64,000 nt of DNA from Eurosta solidaginis (taxonomy: Eukaryota > Arthropoda > Insecta > Diptera > Tephritidae). Positions 10,593 to 20,540 of this stretch are shown here, in pieces. The stretch spans positions 29,323,426-29,387,425 of the forward strand of contig NC_090321.1 of NCBI RefSeq assembly GCF_040869045.1, read 5' to 3'. The notes beneath the pieces are model-generated. The model saw only the letters and a list, made by a program, of their open reading frames with translations, had not been told where the DNA came from and made no database searches. Made by a program: the position numbers and the translations under genes. Within the stretch, counting starts at the first letter, position 1. The number at the start of each line of letters is the position of its first letter.

Positions 10593-11755
10593 GCTGTTAA
10601 AATGGGGCTAAAATTGCGAAAATATATATATATACTATATATATATACTATATATACCACCATATATATACTATATATACCACCGATCTGTATAATTTTT
10701 TCAGACAACAATATATGCTATACCCGTAAGCATTTGTTGAAATTTGATGCTTCTAGCTGTTAAAATGGGGAAGAAATTGCGCAAAGTTTCTTATCTGAAC
10801 AATCGGTTGTATGAGATATATACTATGTATACCACCGATCTTAATGATTATTTCAGACATCAATATATGCTATACACGTAAGCATTTGGTGAAATTTGAT
10901 GCTTCTAGCTGTTAAAATGGGGAAGAAATTGCGCAAAGTTTCTTATCTGAACAATCGGTTGTATGAGATATATACTATGTATACCACCGATCTCAATGAT
11001 TATTTCAGACATCAATATATGCTATACACGTAAGCATTTGGTGAAATTTGAAGCTTCTGGCTGTTAAAATGGGGCCGAAATCGCAAAAAAAAAAATATAT
11101 ATATATATACTATATATACCATCATATATATATTATATATATCACCGATCTCTATGATTTTTTGACGCAACAATATATACTATATACGTAAGTAATCGGT
11201 GAAATTTGAAGCTTATAGCTGTTAAAATGGGTTAGAAATTGCGAAGTTTCTTATCTGAACAATCGGTTGTATGAGATATATACTATATATACAACCGATC
11301 TCTATGATTTTTTCAGACAACAATATATGCCATATACGTAAGCATTCGGTGAAATTTGAAGCTTCTAGCTGTTAAAATGGGGCTAAAATTGCGAAAATAT
11401 ATATATATACTATATATATATACTATATATACCACCATATATATACTATATATACCACCGATCTGTATGATTTTTTCAGACAACAATATATGCTATATTC
11501 GTAAGCATTCGTTGAAACTTGAAGCCTCTAGCTCTTAAAATAGGGCAGCAATTACGAAAAGTTTCTTATCTGAACAATCGGTTGTGGGGGATGTATACTA
11601 TATATACGACCGATCTCATTAATTTTTTCAGGCAACAATATGTGCAATATACGAAATTATATGGTGAAGTTTGAAGCTTCAATCTGTTAAATTGAGTAAG
11701 ATATTACAAAAATCCTCTTTTTCTGAAAAATCGGTTGTATGGAGGATATATGCTA

Positions 11756-11960
11756 TAGTGGTCCGATCCGGCCGGTTCCGGCAAATGTCTAATCGGTCAC
11801 CCAAATACATCCGCTCACCAAATTTTATCAAGATATCTCAAAAATTGAGGGACTAGTTTGCATACAAACAGACAGACGGACAGACGGACATGGCTAAATC
11901 AACTCAGCTCTTCAACCGATTTATTTGTATATGTATATACTACCATGTATGATAGTGGTT
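11756..11960. repeat. mini-me type core with (GTCY)n tract
   Basis: A block of acagacagacggacagacgg ends in acatggctaaatcaactcag; read on the other strand it is ctgagttgatttagccatgt followed by (GTCY)n. TA-rich sequence (tgtatatgtatatacta) lies on the other side. The order (TA)n, conserved core, (GTCY)n is what has been described for dipteran mini-me/DINE-1-like elements. It closes the 152-bp repeat array, which may be its internal tandem block. Confidence 0.65.
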
Positions 11961-12015
11961 CTACCCAATTGGAAAAGTTAATGTAATATTAAAAATAACC
12001 CAGAAATAATCATAT

Positions 12016-12523
12016 TATAGCGAATCTGATGAAATTATCGATATTTCTGCGCCTTCTGTTTTCGTTCGCATCGCTGAACTGTCGAATAAATAAACGCAAA
12101 TATGCTGTATATAAAACGCTCTTTATTAACAGCACTGCTATGGTAGTAGATCTTCACAATTAAATGTATTCGCGTACTTCACTTATAGTGTCTTAAATCA
12201 AACTGATTCACTGTCACTTGGACTGCGTCGAGTTTAAACTCCGCGTTGCCTCGTTCGGCTGTTTGCCCAGGGTCTAGACGTTATGCAAAAAGATTTGTTG
12301 CTTATTTACTTCTCTCATATGCTGAATCTCATATTTGAGGTATATATAGTTTATGAAAGGTAATATGCGCTCTATATTGCTACGTACATGTGTGTGATGC
12401 CGTCTGCGCTCTCAGCTGCTGTTTAGATGTATGTGTGGCTGTTTTCTATTTCATGTGCTCGCTTTGCTATTGTTGTTGTCCTAGCTGTTTAGTAACATAT
12501 CGAAACTTCTTATGTTCGCTACG
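12016..12523 (-). mobile_element. Decayed solo LTR, same family as 17440-17948
   Basis: Its ends (tatagcgaatctg at left, gttcgctacg at right) are degraded versions of the tgtaacgaatttg and ttcgtgaca ends of the LTR at 17440-17948, and the lengths are almost equal (508 and 509 bp). Both share gtcttaaatcaaactgatt, an aataaa-type segment (minus strand) and a promoter-like tatataaaa. Flanks are ATAT (12012-12015) and GTAT (12524-12527), a 4-bp duplication with one change. No internal retroelement sequence adjoins. Confidence 0.65.
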
Positions 12524-12524
12524 G

Positions 12525-12895
12525 TATTATCTGTAAAACTTCTCCGAAATAATCACGAAATAACCCCGAAATAGTCGCGAATTGATGACGCATGCATGAA
12601 ACGATCCAAAGTAGTCTCACAATGTTCCAAAGAAAGATAGGAAATGATTCGACAAAAAATTGGTGCAAACTTTCTTTAAATAAATTGCAACCAGCAATTG
12701 ATCTCTAAAATAGTTTGGCAATGAACTTCAAAGAAATGCTGAAATGACACCGAAATAGTATCGATATGATTCTTGAATTCACAGACGGGTCCTGAAATTA
12801 TCACAAAAATAGTACCGTAATGACACTAAAATAATATTCAAAAATGCCGAAATAAATCCGAACCCGAAAGCTAGAAGACGCATCAATCTCTAAAT
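12525..12895. repeat. Degenerate short repeat built on ccgaaatagt
   Basis: Variants of ccgaaatagtc, accgaaatagtatc, cctgaaattatcac and taccgtaatgacac recur every 12-25 bases. A second block of the same kind is at 26290-26490, and a short one near 13235-13290. It is non-coding. Confidence 0.6.
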
Positions 12896-12947
12896 GGCCT
12901 AAAAACAACAGGAAATGCTCTGGGTAGTCCAGAAACTATGTGCGATT

Positions 12948-13195
12948 AATCACCGAGGAGACTTAGACCTGATCTTCTTTCCTTCAAATTGGCGGGGCGG
13001 GAGCGTTATGTTACGTGACACTAAACTCCGTCTGCAAGGCTGACGAAGTAATTTTGAGAAGCATTTCGTGGCAATAATACACTCGGTGTGTTTGTCAACG
13101 GAAACCTTTTTCTGAATTTCCATTATTGCCGTGACTTGGAGCCAGGACCTTCGACGTGTTAAGCGGAGCACACTACCATCCCGCCACGGCGGCCG
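12948..13195 (-). repeat. S1 SINE copy, diverged
   Basis: In reverse orientation it follows the S1 layout: cggcggc and a tRNA-like head (13160-13195, ggagcacactaccatcccg), then body landmarks that match in order (ctgcaaggctgacgaagtaa for the ctgcaaggcagatgagtttt of better copies; caaattggcggggcgggagc for caaattggccggacgggacc). The 3' end of the family is partly lost. Confidence 0.65.
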
Positions 13196-13289
13196 CAAAC
13201 AGCTCTGAAACTTGAAGTTATTTTGTAGTGGTTAGAAATGGCTCCAAAACCATCCCAAAAAGCAATTCCGAAATTATACCAAAACGAGA

Positions 13290-13480
13290 TTTGCTGTTTC
13301 TCCGAGAGCGTGGATACTTGATGTATATTGGAACAATTTTCCGTCATCCCTTGTTAAGTTTGGTTTGGAGACAAACCGCTTTCGACGTTGCGCCGTCAAC
13401 AGTCTCAATGTCTCTAAATCAAACTTGCCAAGGAATGAGGGAAAATCGTTCCCTCAGACCGTAAGACCGAAACAAAAATG
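13290..13480. repeat. Dispersed repeat R1 (copy 1)
   Basis: The stretch gatgtatattggaacaattt, then ccgtcatcccttgttaagtt and gtttggagacaaaccg, recurs at 31095-31170 with about 90 percent match by eye. Function and class are unknown. The open frame over it has no recognisable motif. Confidence 0.6.
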
Positions 13481-13499
13481 CTGCTTCAGAGGAACCAGT

Positions 13500-15198
13500 A
13501 TCGCAAGTAGCTCGTGTTAGTTACTATATGTGTTCTAAATAAAAATTAGCAAAATCGGGAGACGAATACGCCCCTCTTAAAACAAAATTTTTTAAGTCAA
13601 ATTTTAACAAAAAATTTAATATCTTTACAGTATATAAGTAAATTATATCAACATTCAACTCCAGTAATGTTATGGTGCAACAAAATACAAAAATAAAAGA
13701 AAATTTCAAAATGGGGGTGCGCTTCGCCGGTTTTCTTTTAATTTGTCTAGGATACTTTTAATGCCATAAAATCGAATAAAAATTTACCAATCCTTGTGAA
13801 ATTTTTTAGTTTAATAGCTTCTATAACCACATAAAAAAAAAATAAATGTGAGGCGCGATAACCTCCGAAGAGATCTAAGGCCGAGCTTCTCTTCCAATTT
13901 GCGTCGCGCTCCTCTTGATTTTTCCCTACAAATTGGCCGGACGGGACCTACATGTTTTATGCCGACTCCGAACGGCATCTGCAAGGCAGATGAGTTTTCA
14001 CTGAGAGCTTTTCATGGCAGAAATACAATCGGAGCGCTTGCCAGACACTGCCGAGGGGCGACCCCGCTTAGAAAAATTTTCTTCTAATTGAAAAATCTTA
14101 TTTCTAAAATTTTGATGTTGCTTTGCTCGGGAGTTGAACCCAGGGCATACGGTGTGATAGGCGGAGCACGCTACCATCACACCACGGTGGTCTATAACCA
14201 CAACTTCTGTGAAAATGGGCGAAATCGGTTGAAGCCACGCCCAGTTTTTATACACAGTCTACCGTCTGTCCTTCCGCTCGGCCGTTAAAACGATAACTTG
14301 AGCAAAAATCGATATATCTTTACTAAACTTAGTTCACATACTTATCTGAACTCACTTTATCTTGGTATTAAAAATGGGCGAAATCCGACTATGACCATGC
14401 CCACTTTTTCGATATCGAAAATTTCGAAAAAAATGCCATAATTCTATACCAAATACGAAAAAAGGGATGAAACATTCTGACTGGATTGGTTTTTAGACGC
14501 AAAATATAACTTTAGAAAAAACTTTATAAAATGGGTGTGAAACCTACCATATTAAGTAGAAGAAAATGAAAAAGTTCCGCAGGGCGCAATCAAAAGCCCT
14601 TGGAATCATGGCAGGAATACTGTTCGTGGTATTACATATATAAATAAATTAGCGCTACCCGAGAGATGATGTTCTGGATCACCCTGGTCCACATTTTGTT
14701 CGATATCTCGAAAACGCCTTCACATATACAACTAGGGGCCACTCCCTTTTAAAACCCTCATTAATACCTTTGATTTGATACCCATATCGTACAAATACCT
14801 ACATTATAGAGTAACCCCTGGTCCACCTTTATGGCGATATCTCTAAAAGGCGTCCACCTATAGAACTAAGGCCCATCCTCTTTTAAAATACTCATTAATA
14901 CCTTTCATTTGATCCCCTTATGGTACAAACACATTCTAGAGTCACCCCCGGTCCACCTTTATGGCGATATCTCGAAAAGGCTTCCACATATAGAACTATT
15001 GCCGATTCGCTTTTAAAATACCTACCCTTTCATATCTTCATTTGATACCCATGTCATACAAACACATTCCAGGGTTACCCTAGGGCCTAGGTTCATTTTC
15101 CTAAAGGGTGATTCTCCCTTATTTTGTCTCCAAAGCTCTCAGATGAGTATGTAATCCTCGGTTATACTCGAACTTAGCTTTCCTTACTTGTTTTAACT
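13500..15198 (+). mobile_element. Helentron-like non-autonomous element A, 5' truncated
   Basis: It matches elements B and C segment by segment from ttctaaataaaaattagcaa on: a conserved middle (gaaatcggttgaagccacgcc, cgctcggccgttaa, tttcgatatcgaaaatttcg), then three units of the 130-bp minisatellite (14700-15090), then the shared 3' end. That end is agctctcagatgagtat, a hairpin of the cggttatactcg type and ccttacttgttt. The 5' subterminal repeat and the (GTCC)n tract are missing. An S1 SINE interrupts it at 13832-14191. Confidence 0.75.
13832..14191 (-). repeat. S1 SINE, best-preserved copy, with 11-bp target duplication
   Basis: It is flanked by ctataaccaca at 13821-13831 and again at 14192-14202. 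Uninterrupted element C has no insertion at this point, which confirms the junctions. On the minus strand it begins agaccaccgtggtgtgatgg, with an A box (tggtagcgtgctccg) and a B box (gggttcaactccc) spaced as in a tRNA gene. A ~270-bp unrelated body follows, ending cggaggttatcgcgcctcac and a T-rich tail. Such elements need a partner LINE to move; none with a matching 3' end is visible here. Confidence 0.85.
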
Positions 15199-16780
15199 AA
15201 AATACAATCATAATGTAAAAAGAGCTCTTAGATAAGCTGTTTCACATTCTCAATTCGGCCTCCGGGTGTTGACCGCGAATGTGCCGCTGCTGAGCAGTCT
15301 AACCGTAAAATTCTAGTTTCCTCGGCTTGTACCAATGCTTATCTTTTCTCAAACAGTTACATATTGTCGCTAATTTTACAACTACGAGAGAGTGCTTGTC
15401 CTAGTACTGAGAGTGCTGCCTCTAAACATAGAGTTCCCATAATTGAAATGCTATTTTAACTGAAAGAATTTGCTTCTTTGAAACTATTTCACATTTTGGA
15501 CTCTGATTAGCCGAATTGAAATCGATGTTTGATTTCATCACCCTATCGTGACTGCCACTTTGAAAATACCCTATCTAAAGTGCGCTTATCACAGATTGAA
15601 TAACGCCATATCTCATAATTTTTTTCATAAACGAACTAGCAAATGTCAAAATGTATTGAGTTTAAAACATAAGGTTTTCTTGGATATGGTGTTTTCCGAA
15701 GCGCCAGCCGACAGCAGTCGAAATATTTCTTGCACGGCGTAAAGTTAATGTCGTGCGTTAAAAAAAATATATATACAAAAAACTTATCAGCGAACAAGTT
15801 TTATAAATTTACTGAAAAAGAATGAGAAATATGCTTTAATTTCTGAAATGTAATTCGAAATGAAAAATTCCAAAAACATTAGAACACAGAAAAATATACC
15901 TTCACATATTACAAATGAACATCAATACGCATGCGCACACTTTGTAGCCATTAATCAAATCTGTGTCAATCAATTGTAACTAAAGACATATTAAAACAGA
16001 CCGATGTACAACAACAATCACTGTGAGTATGTTTTATCAAGTACTGCCAACAAAAATTGAATAATAAAATTTAAGCGTTGAAAAATACAGCAGCATGAGC
16101 AGCAGCAATTTCTGTTAGCGCGCTTATTCAATGCGTCGAGCGAAAAAAAAGCGTTAATAAATGGACAAACCAAATTGGTTAGTAATATGACAGTAATATC
16201 TTTTATTTTTATTGTTATACAATTGACGCTATAAAAATAGAGTGCAACGTGAAAAATAACTTAAGTGTCTGGAAAAAATACAAAATCTGCAAAAAGTGCG
16301 CAACCACACCATAAATGGCTAAGAGATGCAGCAGAGCAACCGCAAATCAGCTTTACTTTTTTAGGTTTTTTTTTCTGCTTTTTCTGTGGCCGTAAATGCA
16401 TTCAATGCGGTGCAGCAAGTCAATGCCCTTACTCACACACACAAACACACACACCCAAACACATGCAAAAAATCGTTCGATTAATTCCTAAAGAGTGGTC
16501 TGCGATTGATCTCTCTTGTCTACATTGGAGCATTAATAATCCTCTTTAGTCGTTTTTGGGTACAGTTGGAATTGGTCGGTTTGAGATTGATGTAGCCAAT
16601 TTAAAGAAAAGAAGGAAATTCGCAAAATATCAAAAAAAAAAAAAAAACCCAGGATATCGAAGCGAATTATTTAAGAAAAAATTCGGAGTCCTATAGATAG
16701 TCGAAATCAGCTCGAATATTCCAGTTAATAACAATAACGTAGCTTTTTCGGCAGTTCAAAGTAGCACTCTTACTTTCAAA
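15199..16780. other. Unassigned non-coding stretch
   Basis: There is no recognisable coding or mobile-element signal. The open frame at 16265-16549 is low complexity (Phe/Cys run from a pyrimidine tract, then acacacac). Short runs occur: an A16 run near 16630, acacacacaaacacacac near 16434, and an aaaaaaatatatata block near 15756. Confidence 0.45.
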
Positions 16781-16784
16781 TTTC

Positions 16785-18826
16785 AGAAGGTATCTGTAAG
16801 TGATATACTAGAAATAGCTAGTAAATTTAAAAATAAAATTGGATGGAAAAAACTTATAACTTAAGGAGTCATAAGAGACTCTATAACATATACGGGATAC
16901 TTTTATACTCATATTGTAAATGAAAGTCTAGACAAAGGGGTAGTTCCTAACCTATGGAAAACTTCAATTGTGGTACCAATAGAGAAAGTCAAGAATACTA
17001 TAAGAGCTGATGAGATATGACCAATTAGCAAGTTAGCGTTTGATGAAAAGATACTGGAAACTGCAGTTAAAAACTAGCTAGTGAATTACCTAGAGGATAA
17101 TAAAGTTATTATACCACAGCAATCAGGTTTTCGGAAAAAACATTCTTGTGAAAGTGCCTTGAAACTTGTTTTAGCTAACTGGAAAGAAGAACTGAGCAGA
17201 AATAAACATATAAAAGCTGTTTTCCTAGACTTAAAACGTGCTTTTGAGACTATCGATCAAAATTTATTGCTCAAAAAACTTTATAGCATAAGTGTTACTG
17301 AAACGGAGCTAAAATGTTTCCAAGACTTTATCATGAAGAGAAGTCAAAGAACTGTAATTGGATCATCCCTGTCAGAAAAAAGAGAAGTGCCTGTGGGACT
17401 TCCGCAAGGGTCTGTCCTGGCAACTATACTATTTAATATTGTAACGAATTTGCTGCAAATCCTCTTATTTGCAACCTTATGCTAAGTTCGAATCACTAAA
17501 CTGTTGAATAAATAACTCCACTATTCAATAATGCAAGATGGGGCCTTTATTAAAGTTCTTCATAATATCTTTATTATTGCTCGCCAGATAACGTCTTAAA
17601 TCAAACTGATTGTCGCGCCTCTACTGCTGCTGCCTTTTATACTCTGTGATTTCCTCGTTCGCATCTTCTAGGCACTTCCATTCTAGAATTTACTAGTTGG
17701 TTATGAGCTATAAAATTACTTTGTTTATAGCTTCTCATATGCGCGTATATATGTGAGCACAATTATAATTGCATACTTTTGGGAGCATCTCAGATAAGAT
17801 ATCTGCATGTGTTTGTGCGTGTCTTCTCCGCTGCGTGTACGTAGATATGTGAAGACATAATGATTGATTTAATGATGTGCATACAAGTCACTGCTCAGCA
17901 TCGGCTTGGAGATGATAGTATCCCTTAGTGTTGCTAATATTCGTGACAATATCTATATTAACGATGTAACCAATTCTCTAAAGTACTGTGATATTAAACA
18001 CTTTGCTGACGATATATTGTTGATCCTTAGTGGAGATAATATTACTGAAATATATAGAAAATTACAAGAAAACTTAACAGAGTATATTATTGGTTATGCA
18101 CGAATAGATTGAAACTGAATATAAACAAAACAAAATTTATGGTTATCTCAAGAAGGAATTTTCAAAACCATGAATTACCACTTCTAAATATAAACAGCGA
18201 AGCAATTGACAAAATCAGTACTTTCAAGTATTTAGGAATCAAAATCGATGATAAACTCAACTTTAGTGAGTACATCGATTACACTGTTGGGAAAATAGCC
18301 AAAAAGATATATTTCATGCAAAGAACCTGCAAGTTCTTAAGTAGACGGTACAAGGTAATGGCTTGCAGATCTATAATCGAACCTCACTTCATATACTGTC
18401 CATCATTATTCTTCATTATGAAAGATAGCCAAATTTACAAACTGAAAAAGCAACAGAACCGAGCTATGCGATTTATTCTTAGGAAACGCTATGACCCATC
18501 TATCAGAGATATGCTCGCCGCTCTAAATTGGCTAAGTATTAAACAGATACTGTTTTGTCATACGATGAAGTTTATTAGAAACATAATAGAAGGCAACTTG
18601 CCTGATTATTTGAAAGTAACATAAAATATGTAAGAAATATTCATTCCGTAAATACAAGAAGAAGGAATGATTTTAACTTACCAGCTTATAGAACAGAAAC
18701 AGACAAATGTAATTTGTACTATAAAGGACTAAAATTCTACAATGAATTACCAAATGAAGTAAAATCTAGTAACATAAGGGAATTTAAACACAAATTGTAC
18801 AATTACTGTAGAACACTGCCATTCTA
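16785..18826 (+). pseudogene. LINE reverse transcriptase pseudogene, split by a solo LTR
   Basis: Reverse-transcriptase motifs appear in order across stops and frameshifts: GVVPNLWKTSIVVPI (~16938), the finger and palm segment QQSGFRKKHSCESALK (~17117), VFLDLKRAFETIDQ (~17219), VGLPQGSVLATILFNI (~17392), then after the LTR YINDVTNSLKYCDIKHFADD (~17953-18012) and the C-terminal half to ~18826 (YNELPNEVKSSNIREFKHKL). In-frame stops lie upstream (16862, 17018, 17075) and a frameshift near 18110 joins the FADD part to MKLNINKTKFM. The C-terminal type resembles the CR1/L2 or Jockey groups. No endonuclease part is seen, so it is 5' truncated as well. Confidence 0.85.
17440..17948 (-). mobile_element. 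Solo LTR (gypsy-like), 509 bp, with ATAT duplication
   Basis: The insertion starts tgtaacgaatttg and ends attcgtgaca, i.e. TG...CA ends with a 7-bp imperfect inverted terminus. ATAT flanks both sides (17436-17439 and 17949-17952). Removing it rejoins the LINE frame as LFNI-YINDV exactly, which proves the boundaries. On the minus strand it has a TATAAAA (17635-17641) and a downstream AATAAA-type signal. No internal region is present, so LTR-LTR recombination has removed the rest. A 4-bp AT-rich target is typical for 17.6/297-like gypsy elements. Confidence 0.88.
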
Positions 18827-19736
18827 GTGCAAGGTGGGAAAACTTTCGAATCCCCAATAGCATTGCATACATCCCGAGTACTCTACGCTGGCACTAGGAA
18901 GCTTTCCCACGTATGCAAAAAGTAGCCGAAGCGCATACTGTAACGCATCACTCAACCGAATAAGTGCATCGCCGTTCAGATGTCACCTTCGCACTTTAAA
19001 TACGTTAACAGCGTCAGATACAACTGGTACAAAACTTGCGTTGGTGTCATTCGTTTGCTACCTATCTCTCACTCCTTTTGGGCAGTCAATAGACTCATAT
19101 AAATAACTTAATTTAGATTATTTATTAATTACTATATATAGATATAAGCTAGGCTTAGTATAAGCTGTAAGAAGAACATAGGGGACTTGTCGAACAGTAA
19201 CCATAAGGGTATAAAGAATTCCCGTACTACACTACTCGTTCAGGCATTTATGGATGATTAGACAATTGATCCCTTCATAGGATGTGCTCAAACAAAAGGG
19301 ATCACTACAAGCCATATAAACGATCAAAACAGAAATTATTTTGGGACTCATCCCGGAATCATTCTAGACCTATAGCGTATTTTGCAGGGCAACAAGCACC
19401 GACATAAGCGGAAAACGTTGTGGAGCAGTTACAACGTTAATGCAACACCGCTTATATTATCGATAGCAATTTGCGGTTTGCAAGTAAGTAAGTAGTCGGT
19501 TTTAGTGAGTTAGATATGAAGGCGCTGAGTATTTGGTTTCAGTCCCGTTTCTAGTGATCGCTTAAAATATAAATTTTTTCAAAACACAATTTTCACGAAT
19601 ACGGTTAAAACCCGCTGTTTCATTCCTTACGGTGCTGGGCTAGATACTTGATGGAATAAACAGATATTTTCCCGAATATATGATTTTGGTCTGCAGTCAT
19701 TTCTAGTTTTTCTTTCTAGTTTGATCATTGGATACT
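18827..19736. other. Unassigned stretch between two LINE relics
   Basis: The first ~300 bases may be the 3' UTR of the upstream LINE relic. A 7-bp inverted match (cccacgt, gcgcatac) is not convincing. No coding signal is present. acaagtaagtaagt-like aagtaagtaagtag near 19480 resembles an RTE tail without an adjoining element. Confidence 0.4.
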
Positions 19737-20286
19737 CTGTGTTTTTGGCCTCATAGTCCGAAAGTTCCGCCTCCACAATGAAACTTATCCCAATGGACTG
19801 AGGCTTGTCGACTTCTGCGGTGCAGCTTGAAGTGCATGCATACTAATATTTATCAAGCTACGAGCTTCTGTTAGAAACCAGGAATAACGCCCGCAAATTT
19901 TCCAAAAAAAATTCGGCGACAGACGGAAAGTTGTAAGTACGGGGCACACTTCTGTAAGAACGAAAATGTCGACCTTGTCAACGATGTCCAGGGAGCACTT
20001 AGATTATGGAGGGAACACTACTATTCCCTCACAAATGGAGACAGGTTTGTGCTAATTAAAGCATAACAGCTACGCTGGCTAGGCCATGTTATGCGAATGA
20101 AATATGGTGCTTTGAAATGTATTCTTATCGAAACTCGCCCATGGAAGCAGATGTTGAGGGCGGCCCCACTGCGCTGGAAGGCCCAGAAGGGACCAATTGG
20201 TTTTACTCAGCGAAACGCACTGGCGCAAATTTTTGGATGGCGGTAATCGTTTAAACTGTTAAACGCAAAAAAGGAAGTAAGTAAGG
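19737..20286 (+). pseudogene. RTE relic with two large internal deletions
   Basis: Blocks align by eye to the intact RTE in order: 19737-19830 to ~8095-8190 (ttttggcc, ccacaatgaaacttatccc), 19830-19870 to ~8215-8235, 19870-20045 to ~8800-8970 (accaggaataacgcccgcaa, gacagacggaaag, ttagattatggagggaacac), 20050-20286 to ~10320-10590 (gctacgctggctaggccatg, agggcggccccactgcgctgg, tggcgcaaatttttggatgg, ggaagtaagtaagg). About 0.6 kb and 1.35 kb of the original are missing between blocks. It cannot encode RT. Confidence 0.85.
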
Positions 20287-20309
20287 TACATCGTAGGCAA
20301 CAGTTACCA

Positions 20310-20540
20310 TACAGTACCTAGTGAAAATTCGTAGGCCCTCCCTGCTTAGATTGATGCATTTTGCTGGTACTCTCCTTGCTGGGAGTATAAACAATTTGGT
20401 TTGTCTTTGCCCTCTCCTGGTGTCTTATGGTTTCCCTAGTGTATGCCTTTGTCAGTCCACGAAAGTGCTTGGACGTAGAATACTGCTATAGCCTTGTTTG
20501 GCCAGGTAATCTGCCAGTTCATTACTCTCATAACTAAAAC
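20310..20540 (-). pseudogene. LINE relic: end of RNase H domain
   Basis: On the minus strand it reads ESNELADYLAKQG, then a block with RHTLGKP and KLFILPARR. The same order (ADYLSKQ, TKAHS, RAKLFILPATR) is found at 31665-31850, so this is the same LINE family as 395-965 and 31555-32110. It is fragmented by a stop and frameshift. Confidence 0.7.

Larger units (their letters stand above)
7186..11755. repeat. ~152-bp tandem repeat array, split by the RTE LINE
   Basis: The phrase ttgaagcttctagctgttaa recurs with variants near 7350, 10749, 10901, 11053, 11211, 11361, 11523 and 11676; spacing among the intact units is about 150-162 bp. Each unit holds aaattgcgaaa, ttcttatctgaacaatcggt, a (TA)n block with accaccgatct, a tttttcagacaacaatatat block and tacgtaagcatttggtgaaa. 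Units at 10749 and 10901 are nearly identical; outer ones have drifted. The RTE insertion at 7371-10591 separates the first unit from the rest. About eight to nine units remain. Confidence 0.85.

Noticed and set aside
16265..16549. 94-codon plus-strand open frame with Phe/Cys-rich middle
   Set aside because: The composition follows a pyrimidine tract and a CA run; no homologous pattern is recognised.
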